Assembly: GCF_019049325.1 (NCBI RefSeq)
Contig: NZ_JAGMUO010000034.1
Coordinates: forward strand, 407,764 to 471,763
Reading direction: 5' to 3'
DNA length: 64,000 nt
Origin: Streptomyces sp. AC512_CC834
GTDB taxonomy: Bacteria; Actinomycetota; Actinomycetes; Streptomycetales; Streptomycetaceae
Part shown: positions 51,519 through 59,466 of the stretch, piece after piece
Position numbering within the stretch: the stretch's first letter is position 1
Layout: every line of letters starts with the position of its first letter
Notes under the pieces: model-generated
What the model saw: only the letters and a program-made list of their open reading frames with translations
The model's database searches: none
What the model was told of the DNA's origin: nothing
Made by a program: the position numbers and the translations under genes

Positions 51519-52979
51519 TCACTGGCGGCTGACGGTGCGGGTCAGGCCGGTGAGGACCGTCGTGGCCAGGATCCAGCCCGTGATGATCAGGACGTAGGAC
51601 AGCGTCTGGTACCGGCCCTCGGGCGAGAAGGCGTTCTCCTGACCGAAGGAGATCACCGGCAGCAGCAGGTCGAGGGTGTAGAACACCGCGTCGAAGTCGG
51701 GGGCCTCCTCCGGCTTGAGCGGCGGCGGGTGGTGCAGGCCGTACGCGAGGGAGCCGACCGCCAGCAGCGACAGCAGCCAGCCGCCCGCCCGCAGCGGCCG
51801 GAAGCCGTACCCGACCGTGACGTCCTGGAGATGACCCCACACGCGGCCGTACCAGGGCAGCGTGCGCCGGCGCCGCCGCTGCTTGGCGAGCTGCACGAGG
51901 CGGGCCGCGTCGTCGTCGCCGATCCGCCGGTAGGAGGCGGTCAACTGCTCGTAGATGAAGGGGAGGTAGCCGTCGCCCTTCTCCAGCATCGGCAGCCGTC
52001 GCTCGGCGGGCTCGTGCGGGACCAGGGACGTGTAGGTGAGGTCGTTGAGCTGGACCCGGGCCGGTATGACCTCCGGTTCGACGAACAGCACGTCCACCTG
52101 GGCGCGGCGCAGATTGAGCACGCCCTCCACCACCGGGCCCTGGCGCAGCCAGAGTTCGCCGATCACGCAACTGCTGGCACGCAGCGCGGTGCCCCCGGGG
52201 TTCGCCAGCCGGGCGTGCGACAGGTCCAGCCGGCCGGGTATCCGCGCGCCGCGCAGTTCCAGCCGGCCGCGGACGTCCGCGTGCCGCAGCAGCACGTCGG
52301 ACTCGGCGGCGAGGGTCTCGGCCTGGAGGGCGGTGCCGCCCGGCCGGCCGAGTACGGCGTCGGTGAGGTTGACCGTCCCGGCCACCCGTGCCCCGTTGAG
52401 CCGTACCTCGCCCGCCGCCCGCAGCCCCGGCGCCCACAGGTCGGCCCCCAGCACCGCCTGGTTGAGCTGGAGCACCGGCCCCTCGGCGTCCGGCGCGCGG
52501 ATCTGCGCGCTCTCCAGATACAGGCTGCCGGTGATCTCCGCCCCGGCCAGCCGCACCATCCCGCCGAACCGGGTGCGGGTCAGCCGCAGTACGCCGTCCA
52601 CCCGGACCGCGTGCGAGATCAGGCCGGGCAGGACGGACTCGCTCAGGTTCAGCTCGCGCAGCCGGGCCGCGTGGAGACGGGGCACGTCGTCGAAGTGGCA
52701 GTGCCGCAGCCGCACGGGGTGGTCGACCGTCGCGGACTGGAGTTCCAGCGGCCCGGTGACGCGCGCCCCCGCCAGGCTCAGCGCGGCCACCTCGCCGTCC
52801 TCCCGGGGGCCGTCCAGGAGCAGCGCCCGCAACACGCCGGCCCGTACGGTCCGTTCGGGCCCCCAGGCGCCGCCGTCGGCCGGGTCCTCGTCGTCCGCGG
52901 CCCGGAAGTCGACGGCGGAGCCCGTCGCGAAGGCACGCCGGACGCGCGCCTCGGCCGGTGTCAGGTCGTTGATCTCCAT
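51519..52979 (-). CDS. Pentapeptide-like repeat protein with C-terminal membrane helices
   Basis: A 486-aa protein. Residues about 60-300 form a right-handed beta-helix-like repeat of leucine/alanine every five residues (VRLAGAEITGSLYLESAQI, RLELRGARIPGRLDLSHARL), related to pentapeptide repeats. At about 305-375 comes a basic amphipathic region (KQRRRRRTLPWYGRVW). Two to three transmembrane helices end the protein (WLLSLLAVGSLAYG, LSYVLIITGWILATTVL). Streptomyces genomes often call it a membrane-associated oxidoreductase, but no redox motif is visible here. It lies just downstream of gnd on the same strand, 57 bp apart, and could be read through from the pentose-phosphate operon. Confidence 0.8.
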   Translation of the reverse strand: MEINDLTPAEARVRRAFATGSAVDFRAADDEDPADGGAWGPERTVRAGVLRALLLDGPREDGEVAALSLAGARVTGPLELQSATVDHPVRLRHCHFDDVPRLHAARLRELNLSESVLPGLISHAVRVDGVLRLTRTRFGGMVRLAGAEITGSLYLESAQIRAPDAEGPVLQLNQAVLGADLWAPGLRAAGEVRLNGARVAGTVNLTDAVLGRPGGTALQAETLAAESDVLLRHADVRGRLELRGARIPGRLDLSHARLANPGGTALRASSCVIGELWLRQGPVVEGVLNLRRAQVDVLFVEPEVIPARVQLNDLTYTSLVPHEPAERRLPMLEKGDGYLPFIYEQLTASYRRIGDDDAARLVQLAKQRRRRRTLPWYGRVWGHLQDVTVGYGFRPLRAGGWLLSLLAVGSLAYGLHHPPPLKPEEAPDFDAVFYTLDLLLPVISFGQENAFSPEGRYQTLSYVLIITGWILATTVLTGLTRTVSRQ

Positions 52980-53036
52980 CGCGGGGACTCTGACCCGAAC
53001 CGGCCGTTCACGTCAACGTGTTGCCGCCACGCCGGG

Positions 53037-53918
53037 CTACTTCTTCGCCGACTCCACGGCGTGCCCGCCGAACTGGTTGCGCAGCGCGGCGACCATCTTC
53101 ATCTGCGGCGAGTCGTCCTGCCGGGACGAGAACCGCGCGAAGAGGGAGGCCGTGATCGCGGGCAGCGGCACCGCGTTGTCGATCGCCGCCTCGACGGTCC
53201 AGCGGCCCTCGCCCGAGTCGTCCGCGTACCCGCGCAGCTTCTCCAGGTGGTGGTCGTCGTCGAGGGCGTTGACAGCCAGGTCGAGGAGCCAGGAGCGGAT
53301 GACGGTGCCCTGCTGCCAGGAGCGGAAGACCTCGCGGACGTTGTCCACGGAGTCGACCTTCTCCAGCAGCTCCCAGCCCTCGGCGTAGGCCTGCATCATG
53401 GCGTACTCGATGCCGTTGTGGACCATCTTGGAGAAGTGCCCGGCGCCGACCCTGCCCGCGTGGACGTAGCCGTAGGGGCCGTCGGGCTTGAGCGCGTCGA
53501 AGACCGGCTTCAGGTCGTCGACGGTCTCCTTCTCGCCGCCGACCATCAGGGCGTAGCCGTTCTCCAGCCCCCACACGCCGCCCGACACACCCGCGTCGAC
53601 GAAGTTGATGTCGCGCTTGCCGAGTTCCTCGGCGTGCCTCTCGTCGTCCGTCCAGCGGGAGTTGCCGCCGTCGATGACGGTGTCGCCGGGCTTGAGCAGC
53701 GCCCCGAGCTGGTCGATGACGTGCTGGGTGGCGCCGCCGGCCGGGACCATGACCCAGACCGCGCGCGGCCGGTCCAGCCGCTCGACGAGGTCGACCAGGC
53801 TGTCGACGTCGGCCCGCTCGGGATTGGTGTCGTATCCGACGACGGTGTGGCCGGCGTTGCGCAGCCGCTCGCGCATGTTGCCGCCCATCTTGCCGAGACC
53901 CACAAGACCGATCTGCAT
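53037..53918 (-). CDS. gnd: 6-phosphogluconate dehydrogenase, decarboxylating (short, NAD-type)
   Basis: A 293-aa enzyme oxidising 6-phosphogluconate to ribulose 5-phosphate with loss of CO2. The Rossmann start is IGLVGLGKMGGNMRERL. Catalytic Lys and Asn lie in HFSKMVHNGIEYAMMQAY (about 165-182). It belongs to the short GndA/YqeC type (about 300 aa) and not the 470-aa enzyme. Strand 2 ends in GYDTNPERAD: an acidic residue where NADP enzymes have Asn-Arg-Ser/Thr, which suggests NAD preference. It is the last metabolic gene of the operon and starts 1 bp after the pgi stop codon. Confidence 0.94.
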   Translation of the reverse strand: MQIGLVGLGKMGGNMRERLRNAGHTVVGYDTNPERADVDSLVDLVERLDRPRAVWVMVPAGGATQHVIDQLGALLKPGDTVIDGGNSRWTDDERHAEELGKRDINFVDAGVSGGVWGLENGYALMVGGEKETVDDLKPVFDALKPDGPYGYVHAGRVGAGHFSKMVHNGIEYAMMQAYAEGWELLEKVDSVDNVREVFRSWQQGTVIRSWLLDLAVNALDDDHHLEKLRGYADDSGEGRWTVEAAIDNAVPLPAITASLFARFSSRQDDSPQMKMVAALRNQFGGHAVESAKK

Positions 53919-53919
53919 G

Positions 53920-55572
53920 TCAGTGCACTTCCTTCAGTTCACGGTAGGCGGCCACCAGCGCGGCCGTGGACGGATCGAGGCCGGGCACGTCCGCCCCCTC
54001 GGTCAGGGCGGGTTCGACGCGCTTGGCGAGCACCTTGCCGAGCTCGACGCCCCACTGGTCGAAGGAGTCGATGTTCCAGATCGCGCCCTGTACGAACACC
54101 TTGTGCTCGTACAGGGCGATGAGCTGGCCGAGGACGGAGGGGGTCAGCTCGGTGGCCAGGACGGTCGTGGTGGGGTGGTTGCCCAGGAACGTCTTGTGCG
54201 GGACCAGCTCCTCGGGCACCCCCTCGGCGCGTACCTCGTCCGGGGTCTTGCCGAAGGCGAGTGCCTGGGTCTGGGCGAAGAAGTTGGCCATGAGCAGGTC
54301 GTGCTGGGCCTTGAGTCCGTCGCTCAGCTCGGCCACGGGCCGGGCGAAGCCGATGAAGTCCGCCGGGATCAGCTTGGTGCCCTGGTGGATCAGTTGGTAG
54401 TAGGCGTGCTGGCCGTTGGTGCCCGGCGTGCCCCAGACCACGGGTCCGGTCTGCCACTCGACCGGGTCTCCGTCGCGGCCTGTGGACTTGCCGTTGGACT
54501 CCATGTCGAGCTGCTGGAGGTACGCGGTGAACTTCGACAGGTAGTGGCTGTACGGCAGCACCGCGTGCGACTGCGCGCCCAGGAAGTCGCCGTACCAGAC
54601 GCCCAGCAGACCGAGGAGCAGCGGGGCGTTGGCCGGGGCCTCGGCGTTGCGGAAGTGCTCGTCGACGATGCGGAAGCCGTCGAGCATCTCCCGGAAGCGG
54701 TCCGGGCCGATGGCGATCATCAGGGACAGCCCGATCGCCGAGTCGAACGAGTACCGGCCGCCGACCCAGTCCCAGAACTCGAACATGTTGGCCGTGTCGA
54801 TGCCGAAATCGGCGACCTTCTCCTCGTTCGTCGACAGTGCCACGAAGTGCTTGGCGACCGCCTTCTCCTCGCCCCCGAGGCCGGCCAGCAGCCAGGAGCG
54901 CGCCGAGGTCGCGTTCGTGATCGTCTCGATGGTGGTGAAGGTCTTGGACGCGATGACGAACAGCGTCTCGGCCGGGTCCAGGTCCCGGAGCGCCTCGTGC
55001 AGGTCGGCGCCGTCCACGTTGGACACGAAGCGGAGGGTGAGGGAGCGGTCGGTGAAGGCGCGCAGCGCCTCGTACGCCATCGCGGGGCCCAGGTCGGAGC
55101 CGCCGATGCCGATGTTGACGACATTGCGGATGCGCTTGCCGGTGTGGCCGGTCCACTCACCGCCGCGGACCCGGTCGGCGAAGGCGGCCATCTTGTCCAG
55201 CACGGCGTGGACCTTGGGGACGACGTTCTCGCCGTCGACCTCGATCACCGCGTCCCGCGGGGCGCGCAGGGCGGTGTGCAGGACGGCCCGGTCCTCGGTG
55301 ATGTTGATCCGCTCGCCGCGGAACATGGCGTCGCGCAGCCCGAACACGTCGGTGGCGGCGGCCAGTTCCTGGAGCAGGGCCAGCGTCTCGTCGGTGACGA
55401 GGTTCTTCGAGTAGTCGATGCGCAGGTCGCCGACGCGCACGACGTACCGCTCCGCGCGCCCCGGGTCCCGGGCGAACAGCTCACGCAGGTCCGGATGCGG
55501 CAGCGCGCCCTTGGCGTGGTCCGCGAGCGCGGTCCACTGGGGCCGCCGGTTGAGCTTCGGGGTGTCAGACAT
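53920..55572 (-). CDS. pgi: Glucose-6-phosphate isomerase
   Basis: A 550-aa enzyme interconverting glucose 6-phosphate and fructose 6-phosphate. Conserved blocks are all present: GIGGSDLGPAMAYEAL, ASKTFTTIETITNA (phosphate binding), GGRYSFDSAIGLSLMIAIG (PGI signature 1) and FDQWGVELGKVLAKR (signature 2). The length is normal. It overlaps opcA by 8 bp. Its place among oxidative pentose-phosphate genes suggests it recycles fructose 6-phosphate back into the pathway. The genome may have a second copy elsewhere. Confidence 0.97.
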   Translation of the reverse strand: MSDTPKLNRRPQWTALADHAKGALPHPDLRELFARDPGRAERYVVRVGDLRIDYSKNLVTDETLALLQELAAATDVFGLRDAMFRGERINITEDRAVLHTALRAPRDAVIEVDGENVVPKVHAVLDKMAAFADRVRGGEWTGHTGKRIRNVVNIGIGGSDLGPAMAYEALRAFTDRSLTLRFVSNVDGADLHEALRDLDPAETLFVIASKTFTTIETITNATSARSWLLAGLGGEEKAVAKHFVALSTNEEKVADFGIDTANMFEFWDWVGGRYSFDSAIGLSLMIAIGPDRFREMLDGFRIVDEHFRNAEAPANAPLLLGLLGVWYGDFLGAQSHAVLPYSHYLSKFTAYLQQLDMESNGKSTGRDGDPVEWQTGPVVWGTPGTNGQHAYYQLIHQGTKLIPADFIGFARPVAELSDGLKAQHDLLMANFFAQTQALAFGKTPDEVRAEGVPEELVPHKTFLGNHPTTTVLATELTPSVLGQLIALYEHKVFVQGAIWNIDSFDQWGVELGKVLAKRVEPALTEGADVPGLDPSTAALVAAYRELKEVH

Positions 55573-56500
55573 GAACGGGGGTCTCCTTGCCGGCCTCGCC
55601 GCGCAGGGCGACGGCGTACATCTCGTCGGCGTCGAGGCGCCTGAGTTCCTCGGCGATGAGTTCGGAGGTGGGGCGCACCTTCAGGGCGAGGGAGCGCGGG
55701 GGCTGACCGGGCAGGGTCATCGTGGCGAGCGGACCCTCCGGCCGGTCGATGACGATCTCGCCGTTCGCCGTGCCGAGCCGGACGGCCGTGACGACCGGCC
55801 CGTCGGTGATGACGCGGTCCACGCGGACGGCCAGCCGGGCCTCCAGCCAGCGGGCCAGCAGCTCGGCCGCCGGGTTGTCCGCCTCGGCCTCCACGACCGC
55901 CGAGGTCACCGGCACCCGGGCCTGGTCAAGGGCGGCGGCCAGCATGGAGCGCCACAGCGTCAGCCGGGTCCAGGCGAGGTCGGTGTCGCCGGGCGCGTAG
56001 GCGCGGACCCGGCGCTCCAGGACCTCCATCGGCCGCTCGACCGTGTACAGGTCGGTGATCCGGCGCTGGGCCAGCGCGCCCAGCGGGTCCTTCGCGGGGT
56101 TGTCCGGCGCCTCCACGGGCCACCACACGACGACCGGCGCGTCCGGCAGCAGCAGCGGCAGCACCACCGAGTCGGCGTGCTCGGACACCTCCCCGTACAT
56201 GCGCAGCACGACCGTCTCCCCGGTGCCGGCCTCGGAGCCGACCCGGACCTCGGCGTCGAGGTGCGAGCGGGTGCGGTCGCGCAGGTTGCGCGGGTGGCGC
56301 TTGATGACGACCAGGGTGCGCGAGGGGTGCTCGTGCGAGGCCTCCTCGGCCGCCTTGATCGCGTCGTAGGCGTTCTCCTCGTCGGTGACGATGACCAGCG
56401 TGAGCACCATGCCCACGGCCGGTGTGCCGATGGCCCGGCGGCCCTGCACCAGCGCCTTGTTGACCTTGCTTGCCGTGGTGTCGGTCAGGTCGATCCTCAT
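55565..56500 (-). CDS. opcA: Glucose-6-phosphate dehydrogenase assembly protein OpcA
   Basis: A 311-aa actinobacterial/cyanobacterial OpcA, required for full activity and oligomerisation of G6PDH. The N-terminus has TVSKVNKALVQGRRAIGTP-like sequence (here TTASKVNKALVQGRRAIG); the middle has VVLPLLLPDAPVVVWWP, a hallmark of the family. It lies directly downstream of zwf with a 4-bp overlap and upstream of pgi, matching the conserved order tal-zwf-opcA. Confidence 0.95.
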   Translation of the reverse strand: MRIDLTDTTASKVNKALVQGRRAIGTPAVGMVLTLVIVTDEENAYDAIKAAEEASHEHPSRTLVVIKRHPRNLRDRTRSHLDAEVRVGSEAGTGETVVLRMYGEVSEHADSVVLPLLLPDAPVVVWWPVEAPDNPAKDPLGALAQRRITDLYTVERPMEVLERRVRAYAPGDTDLAWTRLTLWRSMLAAALDQARVPVTSAVVEAEADNPAAELLARWLEARLAVRVDRVITDGPVVTAVRLGTANGEIVIDRPEGPLATMTLPGQPPRSLALKVRPTSELIAEELRRLDADEMYAVALRGEAGKETPVHV

Positions 56501-58284
56501 GGCCTGCGCCAGCTCCGTCCGTCTCGTGCGAGCATCTCGTCGGCTTCCCGCGGTCCCCAGCCGCCCGACGCGTACTGCGCGGGCTTCTCGTGCGAGTCCC
56601 AGTAGTCCTCGACCGGGTCGAGGATCCGCCAGGACTCTTCCACCTCCTGGTGGCGCGGGAACAGGTTGGCGTCACCCAGAAGGACGTCCAGGATCAGCCG
56701 TTCGTACGCCTCGGGGCTGGACTCCGTGAACGACTCGCCGTACGCGAAGTCCATGGACACGTCCCGGATCTCCATCGACGTGCCCGGCACCTTGGAGCCG
56801 AAGCGCACCGTCATGCCCTCGTCGGGCTGGACGCGGATGACGATCGCGTTCTCGCCCAGCTCCTCCGTCGCGGTGGAGTCGAAGGGGGAGTGCGGGGCCC
56901 GCTGGAAGACGACCGCGATCTCCGTCACGCGGCGGCCGAGGCGCTTGCCGGTGCGCAGGTAGAAGGGGACGCCCGCCCAGCGGCGGTTGTCGATGCCCAG
57001 CTTGATCGCCGCGTAGGTGTCGGTCGTGGAGGCCGGGTCGATGCCCTCCTCCTCCAGGTAACCGGGTACCTGCGCGCCGCCCTGCCAGCCGCCCGCGTAC
57101 TGCCCGCGCACCGTGTGCTCGCCCAGTTCCTGAGGCAGCCGCACGGCCCGCAGGACCTTCAGCTTCTCGGTGAGCAGCGAGGACGCGTCGAAGGAGGCGG
57201 GCTCCTCCATCGCCGTGAGGGCCAGCAACTGGAGGAGGTGGTTCTGGATGACGTCACGGGCGGCGCCGATGCCGTCGTAGTAGCCGGCCCGGCCGCCGAT
57301 GCCGATGTCCTCGGCCATGGTGATCTGGATGTGGTCGACGTAGGACCGGTTCCAGATCGGCTCGTACATCGTGTTCGCGAAGCGCAGCGCCAGGATGTTC
57401 TGGACCGTCTCCTTGCCCAGGTAGTGGTCGATGCGGAAGACCTGCTCCGGGTCGAAGACCTCGTGCAGCAGCGCGTTCAGGTCGCGGGCGCTGTCCAGGT
57501 CGTGCCCGAACGGCTTCTCGATCACCGCGCGGCGCCAGGAGCCGTCCGGGGCGTCGGCCAGCCCGTGCTTCTTGAGCTGCCGGACGACCTTCGGGAAGAA
57601 CTTCGGCGGTACGGAGAGATAGAAGGCGTAGTTGCCACTGGTGCCGCGGGAGGTGTCCAGCTCCTCGACGGCCTTGCGCAACTGTTCGAACGCGTTGTCG
57701 TCGCCGAAGTCGCCGGGGATGAACCGCATGCCCTCGGAGAGCTGCTGCCAGACCTCCTCACGGAACGGCGTACGCGCGTGCTCCTTGACCGCGTCGTGCA
57801 CGACCTGGGCGAAGTCCTCGTCCTCCCAGTCCCGGCGGGCGAAGCCGACGAGCGAGAAGCCCGGGGGCAGCAGGCCGCGGTTGGCCAGGTCGTACACGGC
57901 CGGCATCAGCTTGCGGCGGGACAGGTCGCCCGTGACACCGAAGATGACAAGACCGGACGGGCCCGCGATACGGGGAAGCCGCCGGTCCTGGGGATCGCGC
58001 AGCGGGTTGCTCCAGTCGAGCGGTGTCACGGGCGTGACCGCCTTCTCGCCGGCGCCACCGCCCTTCGCTCCCGTCGCGCCCTTGGCCGCGCCGGTCGCCC
58101 GGGACTTCTTGGCGGCGCGGCCCGACCCGGCCGCCCCGCCCGCCTTCGAAGCCCCGGCGGACCCGGACCCGCCGGCTTCCTCCGCCTTCGGATGCCCCGC
58201 GGCCTCCTGGGCCGTCCTGGTCTCCTCGGCTTCCTTCGTCGCCTTGGTCTCCTGGACCTTCGTAGCGGGAAGCTCCTCGCTCAT
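56497..58284 (-). CDS. zwf: Glucose-6-phosphate 1-dehydrogenase with N-terminal extension
   Basis: A 595-aa form counted from ATG 58284, which overlaps the tal stop (ATGA). The enzyme proper begins around residue 88 (WSNPLRDPQDRRLPRIAGPS). The NADP-binding motif is IFGVTGDLSRRKLMPAVYDL and the active site is RIDHYLGKE with Lys and His present. The first 85 residues are Ala/Gly/Lys/Glu-rich and low-complexity. An in-frame GTG at 58029 would give 510 aa, the usual family length. The frame upstream stays open with normal codon use, so I keep the coupled long start but consider the short one a real alternative. Confidence 0.95.
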   Translation of the reverse strand: MSEELPATKVQETKATKEAEETRTAQEAAGHPKAEEAGGSGSAGASKAGGAAGSGRAAKKSRATGAAKGATGAKGGGAGEKAVTPVTPLDWSNPLRDPQDRRLPRIAGPSGLVIFGVTGDLSRRKLMPAVYDLANRGLLPPGFSLVGFARRDWEDEDFAQVVHDAVKEHARTPFREEVWQQLSEGMRFIPGDFGDDNAFEQLRKAVEELDTSRGTSGNYAFYLSVPPKFFPKVVRQLKKHGLADAPDGSWRRAVIEKPFGHDLDSARDLNALLHEVFDPEQVFRIDHYLGKETVQNILALRFANTMYEPIWNRSYVDHIQITMAEDIGIGGRAGYYDGIGAARDVIQNHLLQLLALTAMEEPASFDASSLLTEKLKVLRAVRLPQELGEHTVRGQYAGGWQGGAQVPGYLEEEGIDPASTTDTYAAIKLGIDNRRWAGVPFYLRTGKRLGRRVTEIAVVFQRAPHSPFDSTATEELGENAIVIRVQPDEGMTVRFGSKVPGTSMEIRDVSMDFAYGESFTESSPEAYERLILDVLLGDANLFPRHQEVEESWRILDPVEDYWDSHEKPAQYASGGWGPREADEMLARDGRSWRRP

Positions 58285-59426
58285 TCCCCGTCAACTCCCT
58301 TGCTGTCGAGGGACTTCGTCACGGCACCGAGCAGGTCCTGCCAGGCCGCCTCGAACTTGGCCACGCCCTCCTGCTCCAACTGCTCCACCACCTCGTCGTA
58401 GGAGATGCCGAGCCGCTCCACGGCCGCGAGGTCGGCCCGGGCCTGGGCATAACCACCGGTGACCGTGTCGCCCCGCACGTCGCCGTGATCGGCGGCGGCG
58501 TCCAGGGTGGCCTCCGGCATCGTGTTCACGGTGCCGGGAGCGACCAGCTCCTCCACGTACAGGGTGTCCCGGAATGCCGGGTCCTTCACCCCGGTCGACG
58601 CCCACAGGGGGCGCTGGGTGTTGGCGCGGGCCCCGGCCAGGGCGGTGAAGCGGTCACCCGCGAAGACGTTCTCGTACGCCTCGTAGGCCAGTCGAGCGTT
58701 CGCCAGCGCCGCCTTGCCGCGCAGGCCGAGCGCCTCGTCCGTGCCCAGCAGGGCCAGCCGCTTGTCGATCTCGCTGTCGACGCGGGAGACGAAGAACGAG
58801 GCGACGGAGTGAACGCCTCCGAGGTCGAGTCCGGCCGCCCGCGCCTTCTCCAGGCCGGCGAGGTAGGCGTCCATGACCTCGCGGTAGCGCTCCAGGGAGA
58901 AGATCAGCGTGACGTTGACGCTGATACCGGCGCCGATGACCTCGGTGATCGCCGGGAGACCGGCCTTCGTCGCCGGGATCTTGATCATCACGTTGGGGCG
59001 GTCGACCAGCCAGGCGAGCTGACGCGCCTCGGCGATCGTGGCCCGCGTGTCGTGGGCGAGCCGCGGGTCGACCTCGATGGAGACCCGGCCGTCCCGCCCG
59101 CCGGTGGCGTCGTACACCTCACGCAGCACGTCGGCGGCGGCGCGGACGTCGGCGGTGGTCATCATCCGCACCGCCTCGTCGACGGTGACGCCCCGGGCCG
59201 CGAGGTCCGCGAGCTGCTCCTCGTAGCCCTCGCCGGAGCCGATGGCGGCCTGGAAGATCGACGGGTTGGTGGTCACGCCGACGATGTTCTTCGTCCTGAT
59301 CAGTTCGGCGAGGTTGCCGGACTCGATCCGCCGCCGCGACAGGTCGTCCAGCCAGATGGAGACGCCCTGGTCGGCCAGGCGCCGCAGTGCTCCCGCGGTC
59401 GCGGTTGCTTCGGTCACAGTGATCAT
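58281..59426 (-). CDS. tal: Transaldolase
   Basis: A 381-aa TalB-like enzyme of the actinobacterial subclass. The Schiff-base lysine lies in VMIKIPATKAGLPAITEV (about residue 145), the acid/base Asp in SIWLDDLSRRRIESGNL (about 26) and the signature TTNPSIFQAAI near 55. It transfers a dihydroxyacetone unit between sugar phosphates in the non-oxidative branch. Its stop overlaps the zwf ATG by 4 bp and it starts 40 bp downstream of tkt, so the six genes read as one operon. Confidence 0.97.
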   Translation of the reverse strand: MITVTEATATAGALRRLADQGVSIWLDDLSRRRIESGNLAELIRTKNIVGVTTNPSIFQAAIGSGEGYEEQLADLAARGVTVDEAVRMMTTADVRAAADVLREVYDATGGRDGRVSIEVDPRLAHDTRATIAEARQLAWLVDRPNVMIKIPATKAGLPAITEVIGAGISVNVTLIFSLERYREVMDAYLAGLEKARAAGLDLGGVHSVASFFVSRVDSEIDKRLALLGTDEALGLRGKAALANARLAYEAYENVFAGDRFTALAGARANTQRPLWASTGVKDPAFRDTLYVEELVAPGTVNTMPEATLDAAADHGDVRGDTVTGGYAQARADLAAVERLGISYDEVVEQLEQEGVAKFEAAWQDLLGAVTKSLDSKGVDGE

Positions 59427-59466
59427 CTTCTCTTTCTGCGTCGGATCGGGGTGGGGTCCGGTGGGA

